A stretch of 64,000 nt of DNA. Source: Bradyrhizobium symbiodeficiens. GTDB lineage: Bacteria > Pseudomonadota > Alphaproteobacteria > Rhizobiales > Xanthobacteraceae. The DNA lies in contig NZ_CP029427.2 in the NCBI RefSeq assembly GCF_002266465.3, positions 4,032,501 through 4,096,500 on the forward strand, written 5' to 3'. The notes beneath the pieces are model-generated. The model was not told the DNA's origin and ran no database searches. It saw only the letters and a list, made by a program, of their open reading frames with translations. Shown here piece by piece: positions 9,430 to 18,358 of the stretch. Positions within the stretch are counted from its first letter, which is position 1, and every line of letters starts with the position of its first letter. A program made the translations under genes and the position numbers.

Positions 9430-11331
9430 ATGCTTCGAGGAATGCGCAAGGCCTCATCAAACTGGCTCGGCAAGACCATCATGGCCATGGTGATGGGTGT
9501 GTTGATCATCAGTTTCGGCGTTTGGGGGATCGCCGACATCTTCAAGGGCTTCGGGCAGTCCACGGTGGCCAAGGTCGGCAGCACCGAGATTTCGCTGAAC
9601 GAGTTCCGCCAGATCTACACGGACCGCCTGCAACAGATCAGCCGCCAGTTCGGCCGTCCGCTGACGCCCGACCAGGCGCGTGCCTTCGGCCTCGACCGCC
9701 AGGTGCTGCAGCAGACCATCGCCGAAGCCGCCCTCGACGAAGAGGCGCGCCGGCTCGGGCTCGGCCAGTCCGACGACCAGATCCGCCAGGTCATCATGAA
9801 CGACCCCAACTTCAAGGGCGTCGGCGGCAATTTCGATGCGAACCGCTTCCAGGCCGTGATCCGCAATTTCGGCTATACCGAGCAGCGCTATGTCGCCGAG
9901 CAGCGCAAGGTGTCGCTGCGCCGGCAGATCACCGGCACGATCGGGGCAGGCCTCGAGCCGCCGAAGGCAATGATCGACGCACTGACGCGGTTCCAGAACG
10001 AGCAGCGCGCCATTGATTTCGTCAGGCTCGATACCGCCCAGGCCGGCCAGATCGACGCGCCCTCGCCCGAGGCGCTCGCGGCCTATTTCGAAGACCACAA
10101 GGCCCAGTTCCGCGCGCCCGAGTACCGCAAGATCTCCTTCGTCGTGGTCTCGCCGGAAGAGATCGGCAAGTGGAGCGAGGTGTCGGACGAGGACGCCAGG
10201 AAGGTGTTCGAGCAGCGCAAGGACCGGCTCAGCACGCCGGAGAAGCGCCAGATCCAGCAGATCGTCTTCCCCAACGCTGCCGAAGCCCAGACCGCCCGGG
10301 AGCGTCTCGTCGGTGGCATGTCGTTCGAAGATCTCGGCAAGGAGCGCGGGCTGAGCGCCTCTGACGTCGATCTCGGACTTGTGACCAAATCTTCGCTGGA
10401 TGCTGCGGTCGGCGAAGCCGCCTTTGCGCTTCCCGCCGGCGAGATCAGCCAGCCGATCCAGGGCGCGCTCGGCACGTCCATCGTCAAGGTCGACAAGATC
10501 GAGCCGGGCAAGGAGGCGGACTTCGCCAGCGCCGTCGGCGACATCAAGCGCGAGATCGCGACCGAGCGCGCGCGCGTCAAAGTCGCCGATCTCCGCGACA
10601 AGATGGAAGACGAGCGCGGCGGCGGCGCCAGCGTGATCGACGCGGCGCAGAAGCTCGGCCTCACCGCCGTGACCATCGACGCGGTCGATCGTTCCGGCCG
10701 CGCCCCGAACGGTCAGCCGGTCGCCGACATTCCGCAGGGACTCGACGTGGTGTCGCAGGCCTTCAACAGCGATGTCGGCGTCGACAACGACTCGATCTCG
10801 TTCAAGGGCGGCTATGTCTGGTACGACGTGCTCGCCATCACGCCCTCGCGCGACCGCAATCTCGACGAGGTCCGCGACCAGGTCGAGGCGCGCTGGCGCC
10901 AGGACCAAATCGCCGCCAAGCTCAAGGCCAAGGCGACCGAGATGGTGCAGAAGCTCGAAGCGGGCGGCAAACTCGCGGATGAGGCCGCAGCGATCGGCGC
11001 CAAGGTCGAGACCGCGACCGGCTTCAAGCGCGACGACACGCCCGCCGGCGTGCCCGCAGCGGTCGTCGCGGCCGTCTTCCGCACCGCCAAGGATGGCGTC
11101 GGGCAGACGCCGGTGACCGGCGGCACCGAAGTGATCGTCTTCCGTGTCACCGACATTGTCGATCCCGCAGTCGACCCCGCCTCCGAGGCGGTCAAGAAGC
11201 TGAAGGAAAGCCTCGACCGTGCCCAGACCGAGGAGCAGGTTGCCTCCTACGTCAACAGGCTCGAAACCGACATCGGGACCACCATTAATCAGGCCGCCTT
11301 CGCGCAGGTGACCGGCGCGAACCAGCAGTAA
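9430..11331 (+). CDS. ppiD: PpiD-like periplasmic peptidyl-prolyl isomerase/chaperone
   Basis: This 633-residue protein is anchored in the inner membrane by one N-terminal helix (about 12-35, LGKTIMAMVMGVLIISFGVWGIADI), with the rest in the periplasm. That is the PpiD arrangement: an N-terminal SurA-like chaperone region (VAKVGSTEISLNEFRQIY onward), a central parvulin (PPIC) domain around 245-360 (KRQIQQIVFPNAAEAQTARERL and the LPAGEISQPIQGALGTSIVKV segment), and a long C-terminal chaperone part. It helps newly exported outer-membrane proteins fold after leaving the Sec channel. The ATG at 9430 is used; a TTG three codons earlier is possible. It precedes trpD by 14 bases, so it may be co-transcribed with the trp genes. 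Confidence 0.88.
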   Translation: MLRGMRKASSNWLGKTIMAMVMGVLIISFGVWGIADIFKGFGQSTVAKVGSTEISLNEFRQIYTDRLQQISRQFGRPLTPDQARAFGLDRQVLQQTIAEAALDEEARRLGLGQSDDQIRQVIMNDPNFKGVGGNFDANRFQAVIRNFGYTEQRYVAEQRKVSLRRQITGTIGAGLEPPKAMIDALTRFQNEQRAIDFVRLDTAQAGQIDAPSPEALAAYFEDHKAQFRAPEYRKISFVVVSPEEIGKWSEVSDEDARKVFEQRKDRLSTPEKRQIQQIVFPNAAEAQTARERLVGGMSFEDLGKERGLSASDVDLGLVTKSSLDAAVGEAAFALPAGEISQPIQGALGTSIVKVDKIEPGKEADFASAVGDIKREIATERARVKVADLRDKMEDERGGGASVIDAAQKLGLTAVTIDAVDRSGRAPNGQPVADIPQGLDVVSQAFNSDVGVDNDSISFKGGYVWYDVLAITPSRDRNLDEVRDQVEARWRQDQIAAKLKAKATEMVQKLEAGGKLADEAAAIGAKVETATGFKRDDTPAGVPAAVVAAVFRTAKDGVGQTPVTGGTEVIVFRVTDIVDPAVDPASEAVKKLKESLDRAQTEEQVASYVNRLETDIGTTINQAAFAQVTGANQQ

Positions 11332-11345
11332 GTTGAAAGCACGCG

Positions 11346-12359
11346 ATGGACGACCTGAAATCGATCATTGGAAAAGTGGCGACCGGCGCCAGCCTGTCGC
11401 GTGACGAAGCGGCTTCCGCCTTCGATGCCATGATGTCGGGCGAAGCCACGCCCTCGCAGATGGGCGGCCTGTTGATGGCGCTGCGGGTGCGCGGCGAAAC
11501 CGTGGACGAGATCACCGGCGCTGTCGCGGCGATGCGTTCCAAGATGCTGACCGTCACGGCTCCGCCTGAAGCCGTCGACATCGTCGGCACCGGTGGCGAC
11601 GGCTCCGGCTCGGTCAACGTCTCGACCTGCGCCTCCTTCATCGTCTCGGGTGCCGGCGTGCCGGTGGCCAAGCACGGCAACCGCGCGCTGTCGTCGCGCT
11701 CGGGCGCAGCCGACGTGCTGGCCTCGCTCGGCGTGAAGATCGACCTCAGGCCCGAGCAGGTCGGCCACTGCGTGCGCGAATGCGGCATCGGCTTCATGTT
11801 CGCTCCCGCCCATCACCCGGCCATGAAGAACGTCGGTCCGACCCGGGTCGAGCTCGCGACGCGCACGATCTTCAACCTGCTCGGCCCCCTGTCCAACCCG
11901 GCCGGCGTGAAGCGGCAGATGGTCGGTGTGTTCTCGCGGCAATGGGTCCAGCCGCTGGCCCAGGTGCTGAAGAACCTCGGCTCCGAATCCGCCTGGGTGG
12001 TGCACGGCTCCGACGGCCTCGACGAGATCACCCTCACCGGCCCGACCTTCGTCTCCGCGCTCCACAATGGCGAGATCCGGAATTTCGAGGTGACGCCGGA
12101 GGACGCCGGCCTGCCGCGTTGCGAGGCCGGCGCGCTCAAGGGCGGTGACGCCGACGCCAATGCAATCGCCTTGCAGAGCGTGCTCGACGGCAAGCCGAGC
12201 GCCTACCGCGACGTTGCGCTGATGAACGCCGCCGCCGCGCTGGTCGTGGCCGGCCGCGCCAAGGACCTCAAGGAGGGCGTCGCGATCGGCGCCCGTTCGA
12301 TCGACAGCGGCGCGGCCAACGCGAAGCTGAAGCACCTGATCGCGGTCTCGAACGGCTGA
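11346..12359 (+). CDS. trpD: Anthranilate phosphoribosyltransferase
   Basis: TrpD joins anthranilate to phosphoribosyl pyrophosphate in tryptophan synthesis. The 337-residue protein has the class III phosphoribosyltransferase signatures: the diphosphate loop DIVGTGGDGSGSVNVST, the anthranilate-site KHGNRALSSRSGAADVL, and RTIFNLLGPLSNPA. It also has the metal-binding acidic pair in VVHGSDGLDEIT. The stand-alone length shows it is not fused to the TrpG amidotransferase, which must lie elsewhere. It is followed eight bases later by trpC, then moaC, an order widespread in alphaproteobacteria. Confidence 0.98.
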   Translation: MDDLKSIIGKVATGASLSRDEAASAFDAMMSGEATPSQMGGLLMALRVRGETVDEITGAVAAMRSKMLTVTAPPEAVDIVGTGGDGSGSVNVSTCASFIVSGAGVPVAKHGNRALSSRSGAADVLASLGVKIDLRPEQVGHCVRECGIGFMFAPAHHPAMKNVGPTRVELATRTIFNLLGPLSNPAGVKRQMVGVFSRQWVQPLAQVLKNLGSESAWVVHGSDGLDEITLTGPTFVSALHNGEIRNFEVTPEDAGLPRCEAGALKGGDADANAIALQSVLDGKPSAYRDVALMNAAAALVVAGRAKDLKEGVAIGARSIDSGAANAKLKHLIAVSNG

Positions 12360-12366
12360 GCCTGAC

Positions 12367-13188
12367 ATGTCGGACATCCTCACCAAGATCGAAGCCTACA
12401 AGCGCGAAGAGATCGCCGCCGCCAAGCGCGCGCAGCCGCTGTCGGCCGTCGAGGCGAAGGCCAAGGCGCAGGCCGCGCCGCGCGGCTTCGTGCGCGCGAT
12501 CAAGGCCAAGCACGCCAATGGCGACTACGCGCTGATCGCGGAGGTGAAGAAAGCCTCGCCGTCGAAAGGACTGATCCGCGCCGATTTCGATCCGCCCCAG
12601 CTCGCCAAAGCCTATGAAGCCGGCGGCGCGGCCTGCCTGTCGGTGCTGACTGACACGCCCTCGTTCCAGGGCCATCTGGACTTCATGGTGGCTGCGCGCG
12701 CGGCGACGTCATTGCCGGTGCTGCGCAAGGATTTCATGTTCGACACCTACCAGGTGGCGGAAGCGCGCGCGCACGGCGCCGACTGCATCCTGATCATCAT
12801 GGCCGCGCTCGATGATGCCACCGCCAAAGATCTCGAAGACACCGCAATCGCCTACGGCATGGACGTGCTGATCGAGATCCACGAACGCGCCGAGCTCGAG
12901 CGCGCGCTCAAGCTCCGCTCGCCGATGATCGGCGTCAACAACCGCAATCTTCGCACCTTCGAGACCACGCTCGCGACCAGCGAAATGCTGGCACCGCTGA
13001 TCCCCAAGGAGCGGCTGATGGTCGGCGAGAGCGGCATCTTCACGCCTGCCGATCTCGCCCGGCTCGAGCACGTCGGCATGTCGACCTTCCTGGTCGGCGA
13101 GAGCCTGATGCGACAGGCCGACGTCACCGCGGCGACGCGCACGCTGCTCGCGCGCGAGACGACGGCGCGCGCGACGGGCACGCGCTGA
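12367..13188 (+). CDS. trpC: Indole-3-glycerol phosphate synthase
   Basis: TrpC closes the indole ring of carboxyphenylaminodeoxyribulose phosphate in tryptophan synthesis. The 273-residue TIM barrel shows the catalytic lysine in EVKKASPSKG, the LSVLTDTPSFQGHL strand, the general-acid lysine in VLRKDFMFDTYQV, and IGVNNRNLRTF and the MVGESGI phosphate site. It is the monofunctional form, not fused to TrpF. The start at 12367 lies eight bases after trpD and the stop is one base before the moaC start. The pair is therefore almost certainly translated from one message, linking tryptophan and molybdenum-cofactor genes. Confidence 0.98.
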   Translation: MSDILTKIEAYKREEIAAAKRAQPLSAVEAKAKAQAAPRGFVRAIKAKHANGDYALIAEVKKASPSKGLIRADFDPPQLAKAYEAGGAACLSVLTDTPSFQGHLDFMVAARAATSLPVLRKDFMFDTYQVAEARAHGADCILIIMAALDDATAKDLEDTAIAYGMDVLIEIHERAELERALKLRSPMIGVNNRNLRTFETTLATSEMLAPLIPKERLMVGESGIFTPADLARLEHVGMSTFLVGESLMRQADVTAATRTLLARETTARATGTR

Positions 13189-13189
13189 C

Positions 13190-13690
13190 ATGGCGCGCAA
13201 GCCCTCCAAGAAGACCGTCCCGGCCCTCACCCATATCGGCGCCTCCGGTGAGGCGCGGATGGTCGACGTCTCGGACAAGCCCGCGACCGAGCGGCTTGCG
13301 GTCGCGGAAGGCCGCGTCGTCATGACCAGGGCGACGCTCGACCTGATCGCATCCGGCAACGCCAAGAAGGGCGACGTGCTCGGCACCGCCCGCATCGCCG
13401 GCATCATGGCCGCCAAGCGCACCTCGGAATTGATCCCGCTCTGTCATCCGCTGGCGCTGTCGAAAGTCACGCTCGACATCGAACCCGACGCGAAATTGCC
13501 GGGCTGCCTCGTTCGCGCCAGCGTGAAGGTCACGGGCCCGACCGGCGTCGAGATGGAAGCCCTCACGGCCGTCTCGGTCGCCTGCCTCACCATCTACGAC
13601 ATGATCAAGGCGGTCGAGCGCGGCGTGCGCATCGAGGGCATCCATCTGGTCGAGAAGCTCGGCGGCAAGTCCGGCCATTACCGCGCCTGA
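13190..13690 (+). CDS. moaC: Cyclic pyranopterin monophosphate synthase
   Basis: MoaC, with MoaA, turns GTP into cyclic pyranopterin monophosphate, the first step of molybdenum cofactor synthesis. The 166-residue protein has the family's core: MVDVSDKPATERLAVAEG near the start, GDVLGTARIAGIMAAKRTSE, the active-site LIPLCHPLALSKV, and GVEMEALTAVSVACLTIYDM, with the catalytic lysine region IHLVEKLGGKSG at the end. The ATG is one base after the trpC stop codon. The partner gene moeA lies 7 kb downstream on the same strand, beyond a block of unrelated genes that looks inserted. Confidence 0.97.
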   Translation: MARKPSKKTVPALTHIGASGEARMVDVSDKPATERLAVAEGRVVMTRATLDLIASGNAKKGDVLGTARIAGIMAAKRTSELIPLCHPLALSKVTLDIEPDAKLPGCLVRASVKVTGPTGVEMEALTAVSVACLTIYDMIKAVERGVRIEGIHLVEKLGGKSGHYRA

Positions 13691-13865
13691 AGCGCGCTTG
13701 CTTCGACGAACCACCACCTCTCGCGCCGATCGATTGCTTTTGTGCGCGGCCGTTCACCCAGAGTTAACCGCGCTTCCTAACTTTGCCTCCACACCGTTCC
13801 CGTAAACCAACGGATGTTATCGGGGTCAAGAATTGATCCTGACGTGTGCACGGCAATGATCCAGC

Positions 13866-16598
13866 ATGATGACGAGAATCGGCGGCCGCCTCTTTGACCA
13901 CGCCTTCGTGCGCAGCGGACCGATCCGCTGGCTGGTGGTGGGCGGCGCCCTGCTGATCGCGGCCATCGCCATAGGCTCGGTCCTGATGGCGCAGAATTTC
14001 CGCGAGCGGGCGTTGCGCAACTCCAGCCGCGAGCTCGAAAACACCGTGCTGCTGCTCGCCCACCATTTCGATCAGCAATTGCAGGATTTCGCGGTCATCC
14101 AGAAGGACTTCGTCGATCAGGTCCGCACGACCGGAATCGCGGCCAGGGAGGACTTTCGCAAGCGCTTCTCCGGTCAGGACGTCCATCGGATGTTGCGCTC
14201 GAAGATCGATGCCATGCCCTACATCGGCGACGTCAACATCGTCGATGCCGAAGGCAATCTGATCAACTCGTCATCGACATGGCCGGCTCCGAAGGTGAAC
14301 GTTGCCGATCGCGCCTATTTTCGCACCTTCAAGTACGATCCCAAATCGCCCGATGTCCTGATCGAGCCGTTGCATAGCCGCATTTCGGCTGCCTGGACCG
14401 TCCTGATCGTGCGCAGGATCGTCGGGCCGAACGGCGAGTTCCTCGGTGCCGTGGGACGCGGCATCGATCCCGCCAATTTCGAGAAATTCTTCGCCTCCGT
14501 CGTGCTCGGCGAAGGCGCGACGATCTCGATGCTACATCGCGACGGCACGCTGCTCGCCCGCTACCCTCATTCCAGCGAATTGATGGGGCGGAATTTCAAG
14601 ACCGGTTCGTTCGAGCAGCAGAGAGTCTTCGGCCTTGATCACTTCGCCGGACGATTCATGAGCCCCGTCGACGGCGAAGACCGGCTGATCTCCTCGCGCG
14701 CCCTGCCCCACTTCCCGATCCTGATGATGGCCACCACGACGCGCGCCTCCGCCCTGACGGACTGGCGCGAGCAGATCGGCATGCTGATCTCGGTCGCGGG
14801 CGCCTCCACGCTCGCCATCGCGGGCGTGCTGATCGCGATCGTGCGCAAGCTGCTGGAGCAGCATCGCGCCTCCCGCGAACGGCTGACGCTGGAGAAGCTG
14901 CGTCTCGACCGTGCCGTCAACAACATGACCCAGGGCCTGCTGCTGTTCGACGCCGAGCAGCGGCTCGTGGTCTGCAACCAGCGCTACATCGAAATGTACG
15001 GCCTGTCGGCCGACGTGGTGCAGCCCGGCTCCAGCTTCCACGACATCATTGCCCATCGCAAGGCGACCGGCTCGTTCACCGGCGACACCGGCGACTACGT
15101 TGCCCGCGTGCTGCGCGACGTCCATGTGCGCAACTCGATGGTGGTCGAAACCGCCGACGGCCGTTCGATCCACGTCCTCAACGAGCCGCTCGCGGACGGC
15201 GGCTGGGTAGCGACGCATGAGGACATCACCGAGCGCCGGCGCATCGAGGAGCGCATCACCCACCTCGCCCATTACGACGCGCTGACCGATCTGCCCAACC
15301 GCACCATGTTCCACGAGCATCTGCGCGAAGAGCTGGCAGCTGTCGGCCACGACGAACAGATCGCGGTGCATTACATCGACATCGACGAGTTCAAGGGCGT
15401 CAACGACGCGCTCGGCCATCTCGTCGGCGACGAGCTGTTGAAATCGGTTGCCGCGAGCCTGCGCCGCTGTGCCGGCCCGGCGTATTTCGTGGCGCGGCTC
15501 GGCGGCGACGAATTCGCCATCGTCCAGAGCGCGGTGACGTCGCGGGACCAGGTCGACGAGCTCGTCGCGCAGATCTTCGCGGCCATCCGCGCGCCGTTCG
15601 ATTGCATGGGCCATCATCTCACCACCGATGCCAGCGTCGGCATCGCGCTCGCGCCGGAACACGGCACGGCGCTCGACCAGATTCTCAAGAACGCGGACAT
15701 GGCGATGTATGCCGCCAAGTCCGCCGGACGCCGCACCTACCGGTTCTTCGAGCCGGAAATGGATGCCAAGGTGCGCGAGCGCCGGCAGATCGAGAGCGAC
15801 CTGCGCCACGCCATCGCCCAGGAGGGGCGCGCTGGCGGTCTCGAGGTCCATTACCAACCCTGCCTCAGCCTGAAGGACGATCGCATCACCGGCTGCGAGG
15901 CTCTGGTGCGCTGGCGCCATCCGGAGCGCGGCATGATCTCGCCGGCCGAGTTCATCCCGATCGCCGAGGATACCGGCCTGATCAACGAGATCGGCGAATG
16001 GGTGCTGGCGACCGCATGCCGTGACGCGGCGGGCTGGCCCGACGACATCCGCCTCGCCGTCAACGTCTCGCCGGTACAGTTCAAGAGCGGCACGCTAGCC
16101 TTGAAGATCACGGCGGCGCTCGCCGCTTCCAACCTGCCGGCGAGCCGGCTCGAGCTCGAGATCACCGAGGCGGTGCTGATCCGTGACGACGACACTGCGC
16201 TGGCGATCCTGCACCAGCTCCGTGCCATCGGCGTGCGCATCGCGCTCGACGATTTCGGCACCGGCTACTCCTCGCTGAGCTATCTGCACCGTTTCCCGTT
16301 CGACAAGATCAAGATCGACCGCTGCTTCGTCGACGACATCGCCGGCCCCGACGGCTCCGCCAGCATTGTCCAGGCCGTCGTCAATCTGGCGGCCGCGCGC
16401 CGCATGACCACCACGGCCGAGGGCGTCGAGACCGAGGAGCAGCAGCGCCTGCTCCGCGCGCTCGGCTGTTCGGAGATGCAGGGCTATCTGTTCAGCGCCG
16501 CGAAGCCCGCGGACAAGGTGCTGGAGCTGTTCGCGCTGCATCGCAGCCGGCTCGCCCAGCGCGACGGTCATGCGAGCCGTCGCCGCGAGGCGGGTTAG
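13866..16598 (+). CDS. Membrane sensor with GGDEF and EAL domains (cyclic di-GMP turnover)
   Basis: This 910-residue protein senses something outside the cell and makes or breaks cyclic di-GMP. A helix at about 21-40 and another at about 300-325 frame a periplasmic dCACHE-like sensor. A PAS domain (about 345-455) and a GGDEF domain follow, with the intact site ARLGGDEFAIV. The EAL domain begins at GCEALVRWRHPERGM and keeps every expected catalytic residue group (ELEITEAVLIRD, DDFGTGYSSLSYL, KIDRCFVDDI, TTAEGVETEEQ). The inhibitory RxxD motif that usually precedes GGDEF is absent (GPAY instead). Both activities are therefore plausible, with phosphodiesterase more certain. It is separated from moaC by 175 bases and has its own promoter, by inference. 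Confidence 0.93.
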   Translation: MMTRIGGRLFDHAFVRSGPIRWLVVGGALLIAAIAIGSVLMAQNFRERALRNSSRELENTVLLLAHHFDQQLQDFAVIQKDFVDQVRTTGIAAREDFRKRFSGQDVHRMLRSKIDAMPYIGDVNIVDAEGNLINSSSTWPAPKVNVADRAYFRTFKYDPKSPDVLIEPLHSRISAAWTVLIVRRIVGPNGEFLGAVGRGIDPANFEKFFASVVLGEGATISMLHRDGTLLARYPHSSELMGRNFKTGSFEQQRVFGLDHFAGRFMSPVDGEDRLISSRALPHFPILMMATTTRASALTDWREQIGMLISVAGASTLAIAGVLIAIVRKLLEQHRASRERLTLEKLRLDRAVNNMTQGLLLFDAEQRLVVCNQRYIEMYGLSADVVQPGSSFHDIIAHRKATGSFTGDTGDYVARVLRDVHVRNSMVVETADGRSIHVLNEPLADGGWVATHEDITERRRIEERITHLAHYDALTDLPNRTMFHEHLREELAAVGHDEQIAVHYIDIDEFKGVNDALGHLVGDELLKSVAASLRRCAGPAYFVARLGGDEFAIVQSAVTSRDQVDELVAQIFAAIRAPFDCMGHHLTTDASVGIALAPEHGTALDQILKNADMAMYAAKSAGRRTYRFFEPEMDAKVRERRQIESDLRHAIAQEGRAGGLEVHYQPCLSLKDDRITGCEALVRWRHPERGMISPAEFIPIAEDTGLINEIGEWVLATACRDAAGWPDDIRLAVNVSPVQFKSGTLALKITAALAASNLPASRLELEITEAVLIRDDDTALAILHQLRAIGVRIALDDFGTGYSSLSYLHRFPFDKIKIDRCFVDDIAGPDGSASIVQAVVNLAAARRMTTTAEGVETEEQQRLLRALGCSEMQGYLFSAAKPADKVLELFALHRSRLAQRDGHASRRREAG

Positions 16599-16632
16599 GC
16601 CTATCCGATCTGAAACGGGCATCCCAAAACGA

Positions 16633-16668
16633 AATCGCCCGGGAGCGGTCATCCGCTCCCGGGCGATT
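16633..16668. terminator. Bidirectional hairpin between convergent genes
   Basis: A perfect 16-base-pair stem (AATCGCCCGGGAGCGG and its complement) closes on a four-base TCAT loop. It lies midway between the converging GGDEF-EAL and ctpA genes. It lacks a long T-run on either strand but is very stable, and probably ends or protects both messages. Confidence 0.75.
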
Positions 16669-16685
16669 GTCTGGAATCACAAGGC

Positions 16686-18023
16686 CTAGTTCGGCACCGC
16701 CGCCTTAGGCGCGGGCTTGGCCGCAACCGCATTGGCTGTGACGCCGTGCAGGAAGTCGAAGGCCGCGTGCAGGGCCTTGTCGTCCTCTTCCTTCGGCGGA
16801 ACGTAGGACTGCGATCCGGTCTGCTCGCCACCCTCGCCGGCCGCGAGATGCCCGCGCATCTGGGACTCCGCCATGGTGTCCATGCGGCCCTTCAGTTCCG
16901 GCGGCACGTCCTGCAGGATCTCGATGTCGGGAGCAATGCCCTGGGCCTGGATCGAACGGCCCGACGGCGTGTAGTAGCGCGCCGTGGTCAGCGCCAGCGC
17001 GCCGTTGCCAGCGCCGAGCGGAATGATGGTCTGCACCGAGCCCTTGCCGAACGAGCGCGTGCCGATGATGGTCGCCCGCTTGTGATCGTGCAGCGCGCCG
17101 GCCACGATCTCGGAAGCCGAAGCCGAGCCGCCATTGACCAGGACCACCAGCGGCTTGCCCCTGGTCAGGTCGCCGCCATGCGCGGTGAAGCGCTGGGTCT
17201 CCTCCGGATTGCGGCCGCGGGTCGAGACGACCTCGCCGCGCTGGAGGAAGGCGCTCGACACCGACACGGCCTGGTCGAGCAGACCGCCCGGATTGTTGCG
17301 CAGGTCCATCACGTAGCCGGTGAGCTTCTCCTGCGGGACCTGCTTGGAGATCGCGGCGATCGCCTTCTTCAGGCCGTCGGTGGTCTGCTCGTTGAACGAG
17401 GTGACGCGGATATAGCCGATGTCGCCGTTCTCGACGTGGAAGCGCACCGGGCGCACATGGATGATCTCGCGCGTGATCGCGACGTCGAGCGGGGCGTCAG
17501 CGCCCTTGCGCACGATGGTGAGCTTGGTCTTGGTGTCGACCGGGCCCTTCATCTTGTTGACGGCCTGCTCGAGCGTCAGGCCCTGCACGGCCTCGCCGTC
17601 GATCTTGCTGATGAGGTCGCCGGACATCAAGCCGGCCTTCGAGGCGGGCGTATCGTCGATCGGCGAGACGACCTTGACGAGGCCGTCCTCCATGGTGACC
17701 TCGATGCCGAGGCCGCCGAACTCGCCGGAGGTGGTCTCCTGCATCTCGGTCCAGGCCTTCGCGTTCATGTAGCGCGAGTGCGGATCGAGCGAGGTTACCA
17801 TGCCCGTGATCGCGCCTTCGATCAGCTTGGCATTGTCCGGCTTCTCGACATAGCTGGCCTTGACGCGCTCGAACACCGTGCCGAACAGGTTGAGCTGGGA
17901 ATAGGCGTCATCCGCGCTCGCTGCTGCCCGCGCCGCCCATACACCACCGTGCGGGCTGGCTACCAGAAGGGTCAGACACGCTCCAGAGAGCGCGCCCAGG
18001 GGGAACAGCAGGGATTTCCGCAT
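16686..18023 (-). CDS. ctpA: CtpA-type carboxy-terminal processing protease (S41)
   Basis: This 445-residue serine protease works in the periplasm, trimming C-termini of exported or cell-wall proteins. It has an N-terminal signal peptide (about 1-30, LLFPLGALSGACLTLLVASP), a PDZ domain at about 95-170 (EFGGLGIEVTMEDGLVKVVS onward) and the S41 catalytic core. The nucleophile Ser is in GGSASASEIVAGAL and the general-base Lys in TRSFGKGSVQTIIPL. RNNPGGLLDQAVSVSSAF is the usual strand-turn before the active site. The C-terminal 80 residues are low-complexity. It converges on the GGDEF-EAL gene. In many rhizobia this gene sits beside rsfS/rlmH, so its position here may be an alternative copy. Confidence 0.94.
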   Translation of the reverse strand: MRKSLLFPLGALSGACLTLLVASPHGGVWAARAAASADDAYSQLNLFGTVFERVKASYVEKPDNAKLIEGAITGMVTSLDPHSRYMNAKAWTEMQETTSGEFGGLGIEVTMEDGLVKVVSPIDDTPASKAGLMSGDLISKIDGEAVQGLTLEQAVNKMKGPVDTKTKLTIVRKGADAPLDVAITREIIHVRPVRFHVENGDIGYIRVTSFNEQTTDGLKKAIAAISKQVPQEKLTGYVMDLRNNPGGLLDQAVSVSSAFLQRGEVVSTRGRNPEETQRFTAHGGDLTRGKPLVVLVNGGSASASEIVAGALHDHKRATIIGTRSFGKGSVQTIIPLGAGNGALALTTARYYTPSGRSIQAQGIAPDIEILQDVPPELKGRMDTMAESQMRGHLAAGEGGEQTGSQSYVPPKEEDDKALHAAFDFLHGVTANAVAAKPAPKAAVPN

Positions 18024-18358
18024 GGATCGACTGGCCTTCTTGTTTGCTCGGCGGTTGCTAGCGCTTGTCTCTGGAGACTTGGGACTCGCCCTGCAAGTGG
18101 CGATCCAGTCTGCTTCTCACAATACCATTCTGGTTTCTTCATGGCCGGGATGCCACGCCGGCGGGTACATCGCAGAAATCGCTTCGTCCGGACCTAAACT
18201 TTTGGCAACGTTGCAGGACTGGGCCGCCCCCATAGACACCCTACAGGGGGAATCGGTGCGCCGGTCCACGCCTCGCAGCCATGTCATTTTAGGATGGTTT
18301 TGGAGCGCTGGACGGGTTAGGCGATGACACAAGGCTTCAAATTCTCGGGAGGATAACA
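18024..18358. other. 335-base divergent intergenic region
   Basis: This stretch separates the start of ctpA from the start of the alpha-hydroxy-acid dehydrogenase gene and must contain both promoters. A clear ribosome-binding site (GGGAGGATAAC) precedes the dehydrogenase. I see no convincing gene, hairpin or repeat in it. Confidence 0.6.
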
